Shown here: positions 1-6,873 of the stretch, piece by piece
Layout of the letters: every line of letters begins with the position of its first letter
How positions within the stretch are numbered: position 1 is the first letter of the stretch
NCBI GenBank assembly: GCA_046728155.1
Contig: JBKPDY010000074.1
Span: 1 to 17,738, forward strand
DNA length: 17,738 nucleotides
Source: CAWDLX01 sp046728155
GTDB taxonomy: Bacteria; Actinomycetota; Actinomycetes; Mycobacteriales; Micromonosporaceae
Direction of reading: 5' to 3'
Program-made: the position numbers and the translations under genes
The notes under the pieces: model-generated
Told to the model about the DNA's origin: nothing
What the model saw: only the letters and a program-made list of their open reading frames with translations
Database searches by the model: none

Positions 1-800
1 GTGGTGACCTGCTCGGTTCCGCGAGAGCTGAGCCTGCTGGACTCAAGTCCTGTGGGCGGCTCTAGGTTCCCGTGCTGTGATCGCGGCCACGTGTGTTCGC
101 CCACGGCGTAGGTCAGGCGATCCGGCCGAGTCCCTACGGGCGAAGTTAGGTACAGACGCATGGAAACGATCACTGCCCCGAAATTTCGCAAACCGTAGCA
201 ATCCGGTCAAACGATATTGGTGACCGCTGGGGTTTGCGAGTGATTGCTAGGAGTTCGTGTCGTCGACCTCGAGCCGTGCCGATGAAGATCGCGATCGACG
301 CCGATGACTGGCTCAGAACCCCTCGTCACATCGCGAGTTCTGGCCTGCCGAGACGTCGTGGTCCGACCGCGGGTTATGCCGAACGCGAGTGCTGGTCCCA
401 CATCCCGGGATCAGCGGGCGAAGATCGGCGTTGTGGTACCAGAAAGCACGCGGGTCGGCGCTTTCGGCGCGCTTGCCACGATCTTGCGATCGGTTCCAGC
501 ATGTTGACATCCGGCAATGCCGCGCTCGCTCCCGCAAGCCGCAAGCCCACACGTCCACCATTCGCCGAGCCAATGCTCGAGTTTGCAGATCCCATCCGGC
601 TCCCTCAACGTGGCGGTGGCTTTCCCGCGGCGATCTTGTAGCCGAGTGGAGCACGGACAGCGACCTAGCCTCCTAGGACGCCGTACAAACGGTGATTGGC
701 GCGACAACTCCCGCCAGCGCGCAGGGAGAACGAGCACCCGACCGCAGCGTCCGCTCGGATGAACCACGGACTATGCAAAGCGCGCATTCTCCGGACGGCT
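1..800. other. Region without a supportable gene
   Basis: About 800 bases precede the first convincing gene. Open frames of 60-135 codons exist on both strands between 207 and 767. They overlap one another in many frames, have no good ribosome binding sites, and their translations (rich in Arg, Ser, Pro and Cys) resemble no family I recognise. From base 1 the plus strand stays open only to a TAG at 109-111, so the tail of an upstream gene is possible but not shown. The one ordered structure I see is the set of interlocked inverted repeats at 187-249, listed separately. The rest may be a decayed gene or plain intergenic DNA. Confidence 0.5.
187..249. repeat. Interlocked inverted repeats, pseudoknot or switch topology
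   Basis: Three pairs of perfectly complementary words lie in 63 bases. CGCAAACC (187-194) pairs with GGTTTGCG (231-238). TAGCAATC (196-203) pairs with GATTGCTA (242-249). CGGTCA (204-209) pairs with TGACCG (221-226). The third pair forms a hairpin with an 11-base loop that fits inside either of the others. The two 8-bp pairs cross each other (A-B-A'-B' order), so in RNA they give an H-type pseudoknot or two competing hairpins; in DNA they could be paired protein-binding sites. The words are read directly from the sequence; the function is unknown. Confidence 0.6.
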
Positions 801-1193
801 TCAGCCTGGACGGTGGACGTAGGCAAGCTCGATCGCGCGTCGAAGATCGGGCGGGTCGCCCAGATGGTCGCGAGCCACACGCTTGGGTACGCACATGCGC
901 CATGCGTCAACGACGAGTTCAGTCATCTCGTCCTCGTCGATCGCGTCGAGCCAGACGCGTACCCAGTTGAATCGCATGTCGGAGGGCTGTGGCAGGAAGA
1001 ACTTCTCCGGCTCGGACGCGACGAGGGCGGCTCGCTCCTCCTTGGGGAACCCGAAGCCCATGGAGAGCTCGTCGGCGGCCATCCCGACGTAGACGATCGA
1101 CTTGATGCGGAACTTGATCCGGCCGTGGACGAGATGCTCGGACGTGCGGGGCAACGACAGGGCGAGGCGGCGTACCTCGGCGAACGTCACCAT
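801..1193 (-). CDS. MmcQ/YjbR-like protein
   Basis: A 130-residue protein of the MmcQ/YjbR (DUF419-type) fold. The visible hallmarks are an N-terminal helix with a short LP motif (FAEVRRLALSLP), a middle strand region (IKFRIKSIVYVGM), a PKEERAALVASEPEKFF helix, and an aromatic-rich W(V/L)..WLDAID stretch before a C-terminal helix containing AYVHRP. This is close to the family's usual length of about 110-130 residues. The start is secure: AGGGAGG lies six bases upstream of the ATG. The gene follows the HTH_42 gene on the same strand after 18 bases, so the two are probably cotranscribed. The fold resembles a DNA-binding double-wing protein, but no member has a well-defined cellular role, and I infer none beyond possible nucleic-acid binding. 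Confidence 0.85.
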   Translation of the reverse strand: MVTFAEVRRLALSLPRTSEHLVHGRIKFRIKSIVYVGMAADELSMGFGFPKEERAALVASEPEKFFLPQPSDMRFNWVRVWLDAIDEDEMTELVVDAWRMCVPKRVARDHLGDPPDLRRAIELAYVHRPG

Positions 1194-1211
1194 GACTGGC
1201 CTCCCTGCGGT

Positions 1212-2378
1212 TCATGCGGTCAGTTCCCGCTCCAGTGGCGTGCGGAAACGAGGTGTCACCCGGACCGGGCCGATCCATTGGGCGAGCTTGCCGGCAGCGG
1301 CGGCCACCGCTCTGGTGACAGCGGGGTCTACGGCTTCGAGCAGGCGGAATACAACATCACCATCTCGCCGCTGGGCCCAGCCGCCGATGATCCGACCCTG
1401 GGACCACACGGTGGGGCCGATGTTGCCCGACCGGTCGAAGAGGGCTGTGCCATGCGGACCGAGAAACCACGACCGGTCCGCCCAGCCCATCGGCGTCGGA
1501 TCGAGAGCAGGCAGAAGGGCGATCCACGTCTCGTCGGCGGTCGGGGTGTGCTCGAGGTCGTCGGCCAGGATCAGTCCGGTCGCGTCGCCGATGTCAACCT
1601 CTACCGGCGCGACCTCCCCGAGTGCCCGCCTCACCTCGCCAAGGGTCCAGCCGGTCCACCATTTGAGGTCGGCCACCGTCGCCGGACCGAAGACGCCTAG
1701 CCATCGCCGGACCAACTCGACCCGGGCCTGCGCGGGGGGGAAGGGTTGCATTCCGCCGGGCAACCAGGCTTGTACCGCCGACCAGGTCCATTGGGTACTC
1801 GTCCACGAGCCGCGTGGCCGCCCGCGGACTGCCCGCCCCTGGGCCGCGAGCAGCAGCATGACCCAGCTGGTGATGTTTTGTTCGCCGCCGTACGCCTTCC
1901 CTTCATTGAGCCGGATGGACGTGCGTAGCCGCGGCTCATCGGTCGAGAGTTGCGTGGCGGTCGCCTCGCCCCGCGCGAGCAGTGCCTCGGCGGTGGACTC
2001 GGTCACCTCGTCGAAGAACGGTGCATCCGCGGTGCCGGTATCGGTCAGGAGCTGTACGTAGCGTCGCCGCAGCTGGACGGCGATCGCGTCGGTACACGAG
2101 GACTGGATCATCGGGGCGTCCTCGGTCGGGACGACGAACATCGTGCGGCGCATGCCAAGCATCCGGAGCAGACTGCGCTCGTCGTAGAGAGCGCGTTCGA
2201 TGTCCGGTATGCCGACCGACGCCATTCGCGCCCAGATTGACAGGAACACCGTCGATGGATCGGTCGCGTGCAAGGCGAGCACAGACCTGGCCACGTCGAG
2301 AGGTGTCTGCGCTCCCACCGCGAGCCGGTGCCGTACCGCGAGGCGGGCCCTTCGCTCGTCCACGCCCATCGTCGGCAT
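1212..2378 (-). CDS. Winged-helix HTH_42 protein (AlkZ/YcaQ superfamily)
   Basis: A 388-residue protein of the winged-helix DNA-binding-domain (HTH_42) family, the superfamily that includes the DNA glycosylases AlkZ and YcaQ. Recognition rests on the N-terminal VLALHATDPSTVFLSIWARM block (about residues 33-52), the MLGMRRTMFVVP block (about 74-85), and the C-terminal RRDGDVVFRLLEAVD and LAQWIGPVRVTPRF segments. The glycosylases carry a Gln-x-Gln or Gln-x-Asp catalytic motif; at what appears to be the matching place this protein has His-Ala-Thr-Asp (residues 37-40), so glycosylase activity should not be assumed. I start it at the ATG at 2378, because AGGA lies eight bases upstream; an in-frame ATG at 2408 has no such support. 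It precedes the MmcQ-like gene in a likely two-gene operon. Confidence 0.8.
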   Translation of the reverse strand: MPTMGVDERRARLAVRHRLAVGAQTPLDVARSVLALHATDPSTVFLSIWARMASVGIPDIERALYDERSLLRMLGMRRTMFVVPTEDAPMIQSSCTDAIAVQLRRRYVQLLTDTGTADAPFFDEVTESTAEALLARGEATATQLSTDEPRLRTSIRLNEGKAYGGEQNITSWVMLLLAAQGRAVRGRPRGSWTSTQWTWSAVQAWLPGGMQPFPPAQARVELVRRWLGVFGPATVADLKWWTGWTLGEVRRALGEVAPVEVDIGDATGLILADDLEHTPTADETWIALLPALDPTPMGWADRSWFLGPHGTALFDRSGNIGPTVWSQGRIIGGWAQRRDGDVVFRLLEAVDPAVTRAVAAAAGKLAQWIGPVRVTPRFRTPLERELTA

Positions 2379-2486
2379 GCACCATGTCCTATCACCGCGC
2401 TCCGACAAGAACGCACGATCGCTGGCGAGACCGCGCGCGGGCTGTTCGGCAGGACGCCCTACCCGACCAACTGTCCGGGCAACTCC

Positions 2487-3482
2487 TCAAGCGCGATAGT
2501 CGGGGTTCATCAGTTGTCTCGTCACATCCCGGCAGACGGCCTCTGCGGTGGCGAGGCCGATGTCATTCGGCCCGGCGTCGGGAAATCGCTGCAGGACCGC
2601 GAGCGACCAGGTATCCGTCACCGCCATACAGTTGACGTGCCAGTTCTGGTCGGCTTCAAAGTCCAGCCAGCCGTTCTTGATGGCGATCGTGGCCGCCTCC
2701 GCCGGCGGGAACGCGTCCCGGATGCCGAAGTCGCCGTCTCCGCGGACGCCGCGCATCATCCGCAGGACCCACGGTGTCCACTGTGGACCTGCCGCCGTGC
2801 CGTCCGCGATGCAGTCCGCCATTCGCACGCTGTCGCGGGCCGACAGGCTGGTGAAGGTCCATCCAGCCACGCTGGCAGTGCTGTCGGTCAGCCGGCACAG
2901 GGTGATCAGGCGGCCGATGGAGGCCGTACCGCCGTTGCGCTCGTACACCCACTCGCCGGCATCGTTGTCGCTGTCCCGAATCATGATCTCGAGCGTGTAC
3001 AGCTCCGACGCGCTCGGGGTCTTGCCCGTGGTCGCCGCACGGCGCAGGTAGTCCGCGCCGAGCCAAGCCTTGATCATCGAAGCGGTCCACGTCCGTACGG
3101 TCATTCCCGCCGAGCCCCAGATGCGCTTAGTACGACGATCCATCAGGGCCCAGGCGACGAAACCACCCGTCGCGACGCTAACCCGCGCGGCCCGCAGCCG
3201 TAGCGGTTCGAGCGCGGGCGGTGTCACATCGGTCGCCGGGGCGGTCACCGGGCCCATCGGAGAAACGGTCACCGTGGGGACCGTCCCCCCGGGTGCCGCG
3301 GTGCCGACCCGAGGGTGGGTACCGAACGCTGGCAGGTACCGGGCCGCCGCGGCGACCAACGCGACGACCACACCGACCACGACCAACGGCACCGCCAGGC
3401 GAACCCGCCGAGCCGAGTGGCGGGATCGCCGTCGCGAACGGCCAGTCCCTTGTGGACGAGCGGGCTCACTGTGCCGCCGCAC
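2487..3482 (-). CDS. Membrane-anchored class A beta-lactamase-fold serine hydrolase
   Basis: About 331 residues. A basic N-terminus leads into one hydrophobic segment (about residues 26-52, AVPLVVVGVVVALVAAAA), then a Thr/Pro/Val-rich linker to about residue 95, and an extracytoplasmic catalytic domain. The domain has the three penicillin-recognising motifs in order: S-x-x-K as SMIK (Ser135, Lys138), S-D-N (171-173), and K-N-G (269-271) where K-T/S-G is usual. It could be a carboxypeptidase-like cell-wall enzyme or a beta-lactamase relative; the sequence does not decide between them. The start is uncertain. The frame is open back past 3702 into pgsA, but a -10-like TAACTT on the minus strand near 3563-3568 would put the transcript start near 3556. 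I therefore chose the GTG at 3482, although its ribosome binding site is weak; a GTG at 3557 is the alternative. Confidence 0.78.
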   Translation of the reverse strand: MRRHSEPARPQGTGRSRRRSRHSARRVRLAVPLVVVGVVVALVAAAARYLPAFGTHPRVGTAAPGGTVPTVTVSPMGPVTAPATDVTPPALEPLRLRAARVSVATGGFVAWALMDRRTKRIWGSAGMTVRTWTASMIKAWLGADYLRRAATTGKTPSASELYTLEIMIRDSDNDAGEWVYERNGGTASIGRLITLCRLTDSTASVAGWTFTSLSARDSVRMADCIADGTAAGPQWTPWVLRMMRGVRGDGDFGIRDAFPPAEAATIAIKNGWLDFEADQNWHVNCMAVTDTWSLAVLQRFPDAGPNDIGLATAEAVCRDVTRQLMNPDYRA

Positions 3483-3701
3483 GTCCGCAAACCCAGATTC
3501 AGCCGGCCGTCTGGGCCGAGGGAGTCTTGCTCGATGTGACGTCGGTGGCACGGACACGCGCAAAGTTAACCAGAGTGCATGATTGAATGCTCGCCGAGTA
3601 GCCGAACACGCGTACGAAGCCCGGGCGCGCCGTAGCCGTGACGGCGGTGCGATAGAGTACGCCGCGGCGTTGGCGGAGGCCGGCGCTGAGGAGGTTCGCG
3701 G
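3483..3701. promoter_or_regulatory. Divergent promoter region, serine hydrolase and pgsA operon
   Basis: This gap must carry the start signals for the minus-strand serine hydrolase and the plus-strand pgsA operon. On the plus strand TAGAGT at 3653-3658 is a plausible -10 box about 45 bases before pgsA, though I see no good -35. On the minus strand TAACTT near 3563-3568 is a plausible -10. An imperfect dyad, GAGTGCAT - 6 bases - ATGCTC, lies at about 3573-3592 between the two and could be an operator. These are pattern matches only. Confidence 0.35.
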
Positions 3702-4307
3702 GTGGTGGGACCGGGGGAGCCCGACAAGAGCCGGATCCTGACGATCCCCAACCTGGTCAGCTTCGCCCGGCTGCTCGGCGTCCCGATCTTCCTGTGGCTC
3801 TTCCTCGGCGTCCATCAGGACGGCTGGGCAGTCGTTGTCCTCGTCGTCGGCGGCTTCTCCGACTGGGTCGACGGGTTTCTGGCCCGGCGGCTAGGTCAGG
3901 TGAGTCGGCTGGGCGAGTTGATGGATCCGCTCGCCGATCGGCTCTACATCTTCGCCACGCTCGTGGCGTTCACCATCCGCGGCGTTGTGCCGCTCTGGTT
4001 CGCCTCAGCCCTGGTCCTGCGCGAGATCATGCTCGCCGTGTGCCTGCTGGTGCTGCGCCGCTACGGGTACGGACCGCCACCGGTGCACTACCTCGGTAAG
4101 GCGGCCACATTCATCCTGCTCTTCGCGTTTCCTATGCTTCTGCTGGCGCACGCCGAGCCGGGCGCCGCCGGCTGGGCGTATCCGACCGGCTGGGCACTCG
4201 GTTGGTGGGGACTCGTCCTGTACTGGGTGGCGGGGGCGATCTACGTCAACCAGGTGGTGGGCGCGGTGCGCGGCGCGCGCGGACCAACGGTGCGAGCCCT
4301 CACATGA
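3702..4307 (+). CDS. pgsA: CDP-alcohol phosphatidyltransferase (PgsA family)
   Basis: A 201-residue integral membrane enzyme that transfers a phosphatidyl group from CDP-diacylglycerol to an alcohol, releasing CMP. The family signature D-x2-D-G-x2-A-R-x8-G-x3-D-x3-D is complete: Asp54, Asp57, Gly58, Ala61, Arg62, Gly71, Asp75 and Asp79. Hydrophobic segments lie at about 18-36, 42-54, 81-101, 103-118 and 133-150, with more toward the C-terminus. The start is GTG with GAGGAGG seven bases upstream. It is the first gene of the operon and overlaps the next by ATGA. Its position matches M. tuberculosis pgsA2 (Rv1822), whose substrate is less certain than that of the main phosphatidylglycerophosphate synthase. 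The acceptor (glycerol-3-phosphate, or phosphatidylglycerol as in cardiolipin synthesis) cannot be read from the sequence. Confidence 0.9.
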   Translation: MVGPGEPDKSRILTIPNLVSFARLLGVPIFLWLFLGVHQDGWAVVVLVVGGFSDWVDGFLARRLGQVSRLGELMDPLADRLYIFATLVAFTIRGVVPLWFASALVLREIMLAVCLLVLRRYGYGPPPVHYLGKAATFILLFAFPMLLLAHAEPGAAGWAYPTGWALGWWGLVLYWVAGAIYVNQVVGAVRGARGPTVRALT

Positions 4308-5191
4308 GCCCGCCGAAGGTGAGCGGACCGGGCACTGACGGCCGCGGGTTCTCAGCCAACTTCCTCCTGGAGTTGTTCAACGACCCGCTCGACCCTGGCT
4401 ACACCGATGCAGCCGATCTCCGCGCGTTGGTCGGACCACGGCCGCCCTGGCGGCGGCGAGGCGCATTCGGGCTTCGGATGATCCTCCTGGTCGTGACCGG
4501 CTTTCTCCTCGCCGTCGCCTACCGCCAGGCGGTGATTGCGCTCCCGGTGCAGAATACCGCCCACGCCGGCCTCGTCAACGAGGTGAAGGCTGCGCAGGCC
4601 CGCACCGACGAGCTGCAACGCCAGGCCGACGACCTGCGGCGGCGGGTGGGCGCGGCGCAGCGTGACGTGCTCGGCGGTTCGACCGATGAGCTGAACCGGA
4701 TCCGGCGCCAGGAGGCGGGCATCGGCCTGGCCGCGGTCTCAGGTCCGGGGGTGACCGTCCGCCTCGCGGACGCGGCCGCTCCGATCGATCCGACGACCGG
4801 CAAGGCGTCGACCGAGAATGTGAACCGAATCCTCGATCTTGACCTGCAAGCGGTCGTCAATGCGCTCTGGGCGAGTGGAGCCGAGGCAATCGCGATCAAC
4901 CATCAGCGGCTCACCGCGACATCGGCCATCCGTACCGCGGGCGACGCGATCCTGGTCGACTTCCGGCCCGTGGCCAGTCCGTACGAGATCAGCGCCGTCG
5001 GCTCCGACGAACTCGGCGACCGGTTCAGCCACACCGCCGCCGCTACCGCGATGCGTGGCCTCGTCGAGCAGTACGCGCTGGGGTTCGTCGTTCAGGGCCA
5101 GGGGGATCTGCACCTGCCCGCCGCGACCGGCCCGACGCTGCGGTACGCGCATCGCCCGGGCATGCCCTCGCCCTCCGGAGGTACCAGATGA
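4304..5191 (+). CDS. DUF881 membrane protein, first copy
   Basis: A 295-residue DUF881-family protein. A proline- and charge-rich cytoplasmic N-terminus (1-52) contains FLLELFNDPLDPGY. One transmembrane helix follows at about 56-78, a coiled coil at about 88-137 (AQARTDELQRQADDLRRRVG), and then the extracytoplasmic DUF881 domain from about 138 to 285, including the ISGPG-like turn AAVSGPGVTVRL and the segment ALWASGAEAIAINHQRLT. I start it at ATG 4304, which overlaps the pgsA stop as ATGA; the frame is open further upstream inside pgsA, but that is not credible. It overlaps sbp in the same way. The one-helix, coiled-coil, outer-domain design resembles divisome or elongasome scaffolds, but the family's function is not established. 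It corresponds to Rv1823. Confidence 0.9.
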   Translation: MSPPKVSGPGTDGRGFSANFLLELFNDPLDPGYTDAADLRALVGPRPPWRRRGAFGLRMILLVVTGFLLAVAYRQAVIALPVQNTAHAGLVNEVKAAQARTDELQRQADDLRRRVGAAQRDVLGGSTDELNRIRRQEAGIGLAAVSGPGVTVRLADAAAPIDPTTGKASTENVNRILDLDLQAVVNALWASGAEAIAINHQRLTATSAIRTAGDAILVDFRPVASPYEISAVGSDELGDRFSHTAAATAMRGLVEQYALGFVVQGQGDLHLPAATGPTLRYAHRPGMPSPSGGTR

Positions 5192-5559
5192 GCCGCCCCC
5201 GGCCGCCGCTTCGGATCAGCGGCGTGGTCATAGCGGTGTTGGCTCTGATCGCAGGTCTGGTCGCCGGCCTCTACCTCCAGCCGACGGTGCCTATGGCACT
5301 CCAGCCCTATCTGCCGATCGCGGTCGTGGCCGCCCTCGACGCGGTTTTCGGCGGCATCCGTGCCTGGCTGGACGACGTGTTCGATGACAAGCAGTTCGTC
5401 GTGTCCTTCGTCTCCAATGTGTTGGTGGCCGGGTTCATCGTCTATCTCGGCGACCAACTCGGCGTCGGGGGTCAACTCTCCACCGGGGTCGTCGTGGTCC
5501 TCGGCGTCCGTATCTTTGGCAACGTCGCCGCGATCCGGCGGCACATGTTCAAGGCCTGA
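5188..5559 (+). CDS. sbp: Small basic protein (Sbp, DUF1290)
   Basis: A 123-residue, mostly hydrophobic inner-membrane protein of the Sbp/DUF1290 family. Recognisable features are the first helix (GVVIAVLALIAGLVAGLYL, about 12-30), the LPIAVVAALDAVFGGIRAWLDD block, a QFVVSFVSNVLVAGFIVYLGDQLGVG block, and the C-terminal GVRIFGNVAAIRRHMF. The ATG overlaps the stop of the preceding DUF881 gene (ATGA), and GGAGG lies just upstream inside that gene. A DUF881 - sbp - DUF881 sandwich is common in actinobacteria; sbp is also found beside division genes in Bacillus. The role is unknown. The translational coupling suggests the three proteins are made in fixed proportion and may form one membrane complex (inference). 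It corresponds to Rv1824. Confidence 0.93.
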   Translation: MSRPRPPLRISGVVIAVLALIAGLVAGLYLQPTVPMALQPYLPIAVVAALDAVFGGIRAWLDDVFDDKQFVVSFVSNVLVAGFIVYLGDQLGVGGQLSTGVVVVLGVRIFGNVAAIRRHMFKA

Positions 5560-5564
5560 CCGCC

Positions 5565-6314
5565 GTGCCCGAAGACAGCGATCAATCACGAGACAGCGAT
5601 CAATCGCACGTACGGCGCAAGCGGATCTCCGCCGCGGGAGCGGTGATCGGGCTGCTGATCGGTCTGCTCGCGTTCGCACTCGTCGTACAGGTAGAGAGCA
5701 ACACCTCGGGTGACACCGCGCTGGACAACGCGCGTCAGGACGACCTTGTCCGGATCCTCTCCGACCTCAACTCGCGCGAACAGCGCCAGCGCAACGAGAT
5801 CAACACCCTGCAGAACACGATGGACCAGCTCGGCGCGGGCGCCCAGGGCCGCACGGCCGCCCTGGCCGAAGCGAGGCGGCGCGCCGACGAACTGGGCATT
5901 CTCGACGGGACGCTACCGGCGCAGGGTCCGGGTCTCATGATCACGATGACCCCTGGCCCGACCCCCATCCACGCCGCGACGGTGCTGGAGGCCGTGGAGG
6001 AGCTGCGCGGCGCCGGCGCTGAAGCCATGCAGATCAGTTCCCCTCGAGTCTTGGCAATCCGGATCATCGCCTCGACGTACTTCGTTGACAGCGAAAACGG
6101 CATCATGGTCGAAACGAGCCAGCTGTCCGGCGCCTACACGGTCACTGTCATCGGTCCGGCCGACACCATGCGCACCGCCCTCACGATCCCCGGCGGTGTG
6201 GCCGACTCGGTCGCCCGCGACGGCGGTACCCTCGCAGTCGACGAACCCGCCCAGGTGAACGTCACGGCCGTGCACCCCCCCGCCACCTTGCAGTACGCCA
6301 AGCCAGCCGGCTGA
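5565..6314 (+). CDS. DUF881 membrane protein, second copy
   Basis: A 249-residue DUF881-family paralogue of the gene two places upstream. A charged N-terminus carries a duplicated DSDQS motif, encoded by a 14-bp direct repeat (5574-5587 and 5592-5605). One transmembrane helix follows at about 22-42, then a coiled coil at about 55-110 (DLNSREQRQRNEINTLQ), and the outer DUF881 domain from about 111, with GPGLMITMTPGPTP and AVEELRGAGAEAMQISSPRV. The start is GTG, five bases after the sbp stop, with no strong ribosome binding site of its own, so it is probably translationally coupled. The two DUF881 proteins may pair through their coiled coils (inference). Function unknown. It corresponds to Rv1825. 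Confidence 0.9.
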   Translation: MPEDSDQSRDSDQSHVRRKRISAAGAVIGLLIGLLAFALVVQVESNTSGDTALDNARQDDLVRILSDLNSREQRQRNEINTLQNTMDQLGAGAQGRTAALAEARRRADELGILDGTLPAQGPGLMITMTPGPTPIHAATVLEAVEELRGAGAEAMQISSPRVLAIRIIASTYFVDSENGIMVETSQLSGAYTVTVIGPADTMRTALTIPGGVADSVARDGGTLAVDEPAQVNVTAVHPPATLQYAKPAG

Positions 6315-6347
6315 CCACCCCTACCAGGCCCGAGCAGAGAGTTTGAC

Positions 6348-6728
6348 GTGATTCCAGAGGATCTTCGCTATACCGACCAGCACGAGTGGGTTTCCGTCCG
6401 CACGAATGGAGTTCGGGTGGGCATCACCCACTTCGCTCAGGATTCCCTCGGAGACATCGTCTTTGTCACATTGCCGGAGACGGGTACCACGGTCGAGGCC
6501 GGCCAGCCGCTCGGTGAGGTCGAGTCCACCAAGAGCGTCTCCGAGATCTACGCGCCGGTGTCGGGCACCGTCACGGCGCGCAACGAGGAGCTCGACGGTA
6601 AGCCAGAGCTGATCAACTCCGATCCGTACGGGGCGGGGTGGCTCGTCGAGATTGATCCGGTCGACCCCACGGCCGCGGACGGGCTCCTTGACGCCGCGGC
6701 CTACGCCGAACTCACCGGACAGAGCTGA
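6348..6728 (+). CDS. gcvH: Glycine cleavage system H protein
   Basis: A 126-residue lipoyl carrier of the glycine cleavage system. It shuttles the aminomethyl group from the P protein to the T protein, and its lipoyl arm is reoxidised by dihydrolipoamide dehydrogenase. The lipoylation site is clear: VESTKSVSEIYAP with Lys62. The HEWV near the N-terminus, the GITHFAQDSLGDIVFV strand region and the C-terminal NSDPYGAGWLVEI block are all typical, and the length is normal. It starts with GTG, with AGAGAG a few bases upstream, 33 bases after the second DUF881 gene, and is probably the last gene of the pgsA operon. Its partner gcvP is 6.2 kb downstream; no gcvT is in the window. It corresponds to Rv1826. 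Confidence 0.96.
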   Translation: MIPEDLRYTDQHEWVSVRTNGVRVGITHFAQDSLGDIVFVTLPETGTTVEAGQPLGEVESTKSVSEIYAPVSGTVTARNEELDGKPELINSDPYGAGWLVEIDPVDPTAADGLLDAAAYAELTGQS

Positions 6729-6788
6729 TCTGAGCCGGCCGGACCGGGCTGACCTGCCGGGAAGCCCGGGGACATCGGGCGCGTCCGG

Positions 6789-6818
6789 TTGACCCGATGA
6801 TTTGGGCGTGGCTACGCT
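6789..6818 (+). promoter_or_regulatory. Likely promoter for the FHA gene
   Basis: TTGACC (6789-6794) and TACGCT (6813-6818) are separated by 18 bases, a good match to a primary-sigma promoter in a high-GC actinobacterium. The predicted start near 6825 falls at the edge of a hairpin at 6826-6847 and about 50 bases before the FHA start codon. This suggests garA and the genes after it can be transcribed independently of the pgsA-gcvH operon. Confidence 0.5.
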
Positions 6819-6825
6819 CGCCGAG

Positions 6826-6847
6826 TCGACCGTTAACCAACGGTTGA
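6826..6847 (+). repeat. Hairpin or operator at the garA transcription start
   Basis: TCGACCGTT (6826-6834) and AACGGTTGA (6839-6847) are complementary over nine positions, with one G-T pair, around the loop AACC. The core is a dyad, ACCGTTAACCAACGGT. It begins just after the predicted -10 box, so it could be a repressor operator or a 5'-leader stem. It has no T-run, so it does not look like a terminator for gcvH. Confidence 0.5.
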
Positions 6848-6873
6848 TAGTTGCTGCGTATGTGAGGTGATTG

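Noticed and set aside
36..60. GGACTCAAGTCC hairpin resembling a tRNA T-arm
   Set aside because: No acceptor, D-arm or anticodon arm can be placed around it, so a tRNA or tRNA-derived att site is not supported.
207..767. Several overlapping open frames of 60-135 codons on both strands
   Set aside because: They overlap in many frames, lack ribosome binding sites, and their products match no family; typical spurious frames of GC-rich DNA.
696..1700. 334-codon plus-strand open frame
   Set aside because: It runs antisense through the MmcQ-like and HTH_42 genes, which have clear family motifs and ribosome binding sites on the other strand.
2487..3815. Longer 442-codon version of the serine hydrolase starting inside pgsA
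   Set aside because: It would overlap the secure pgsA start region by over 100 bases, and the extra N-terminus precedes the signal-anchor without resembling any domain.
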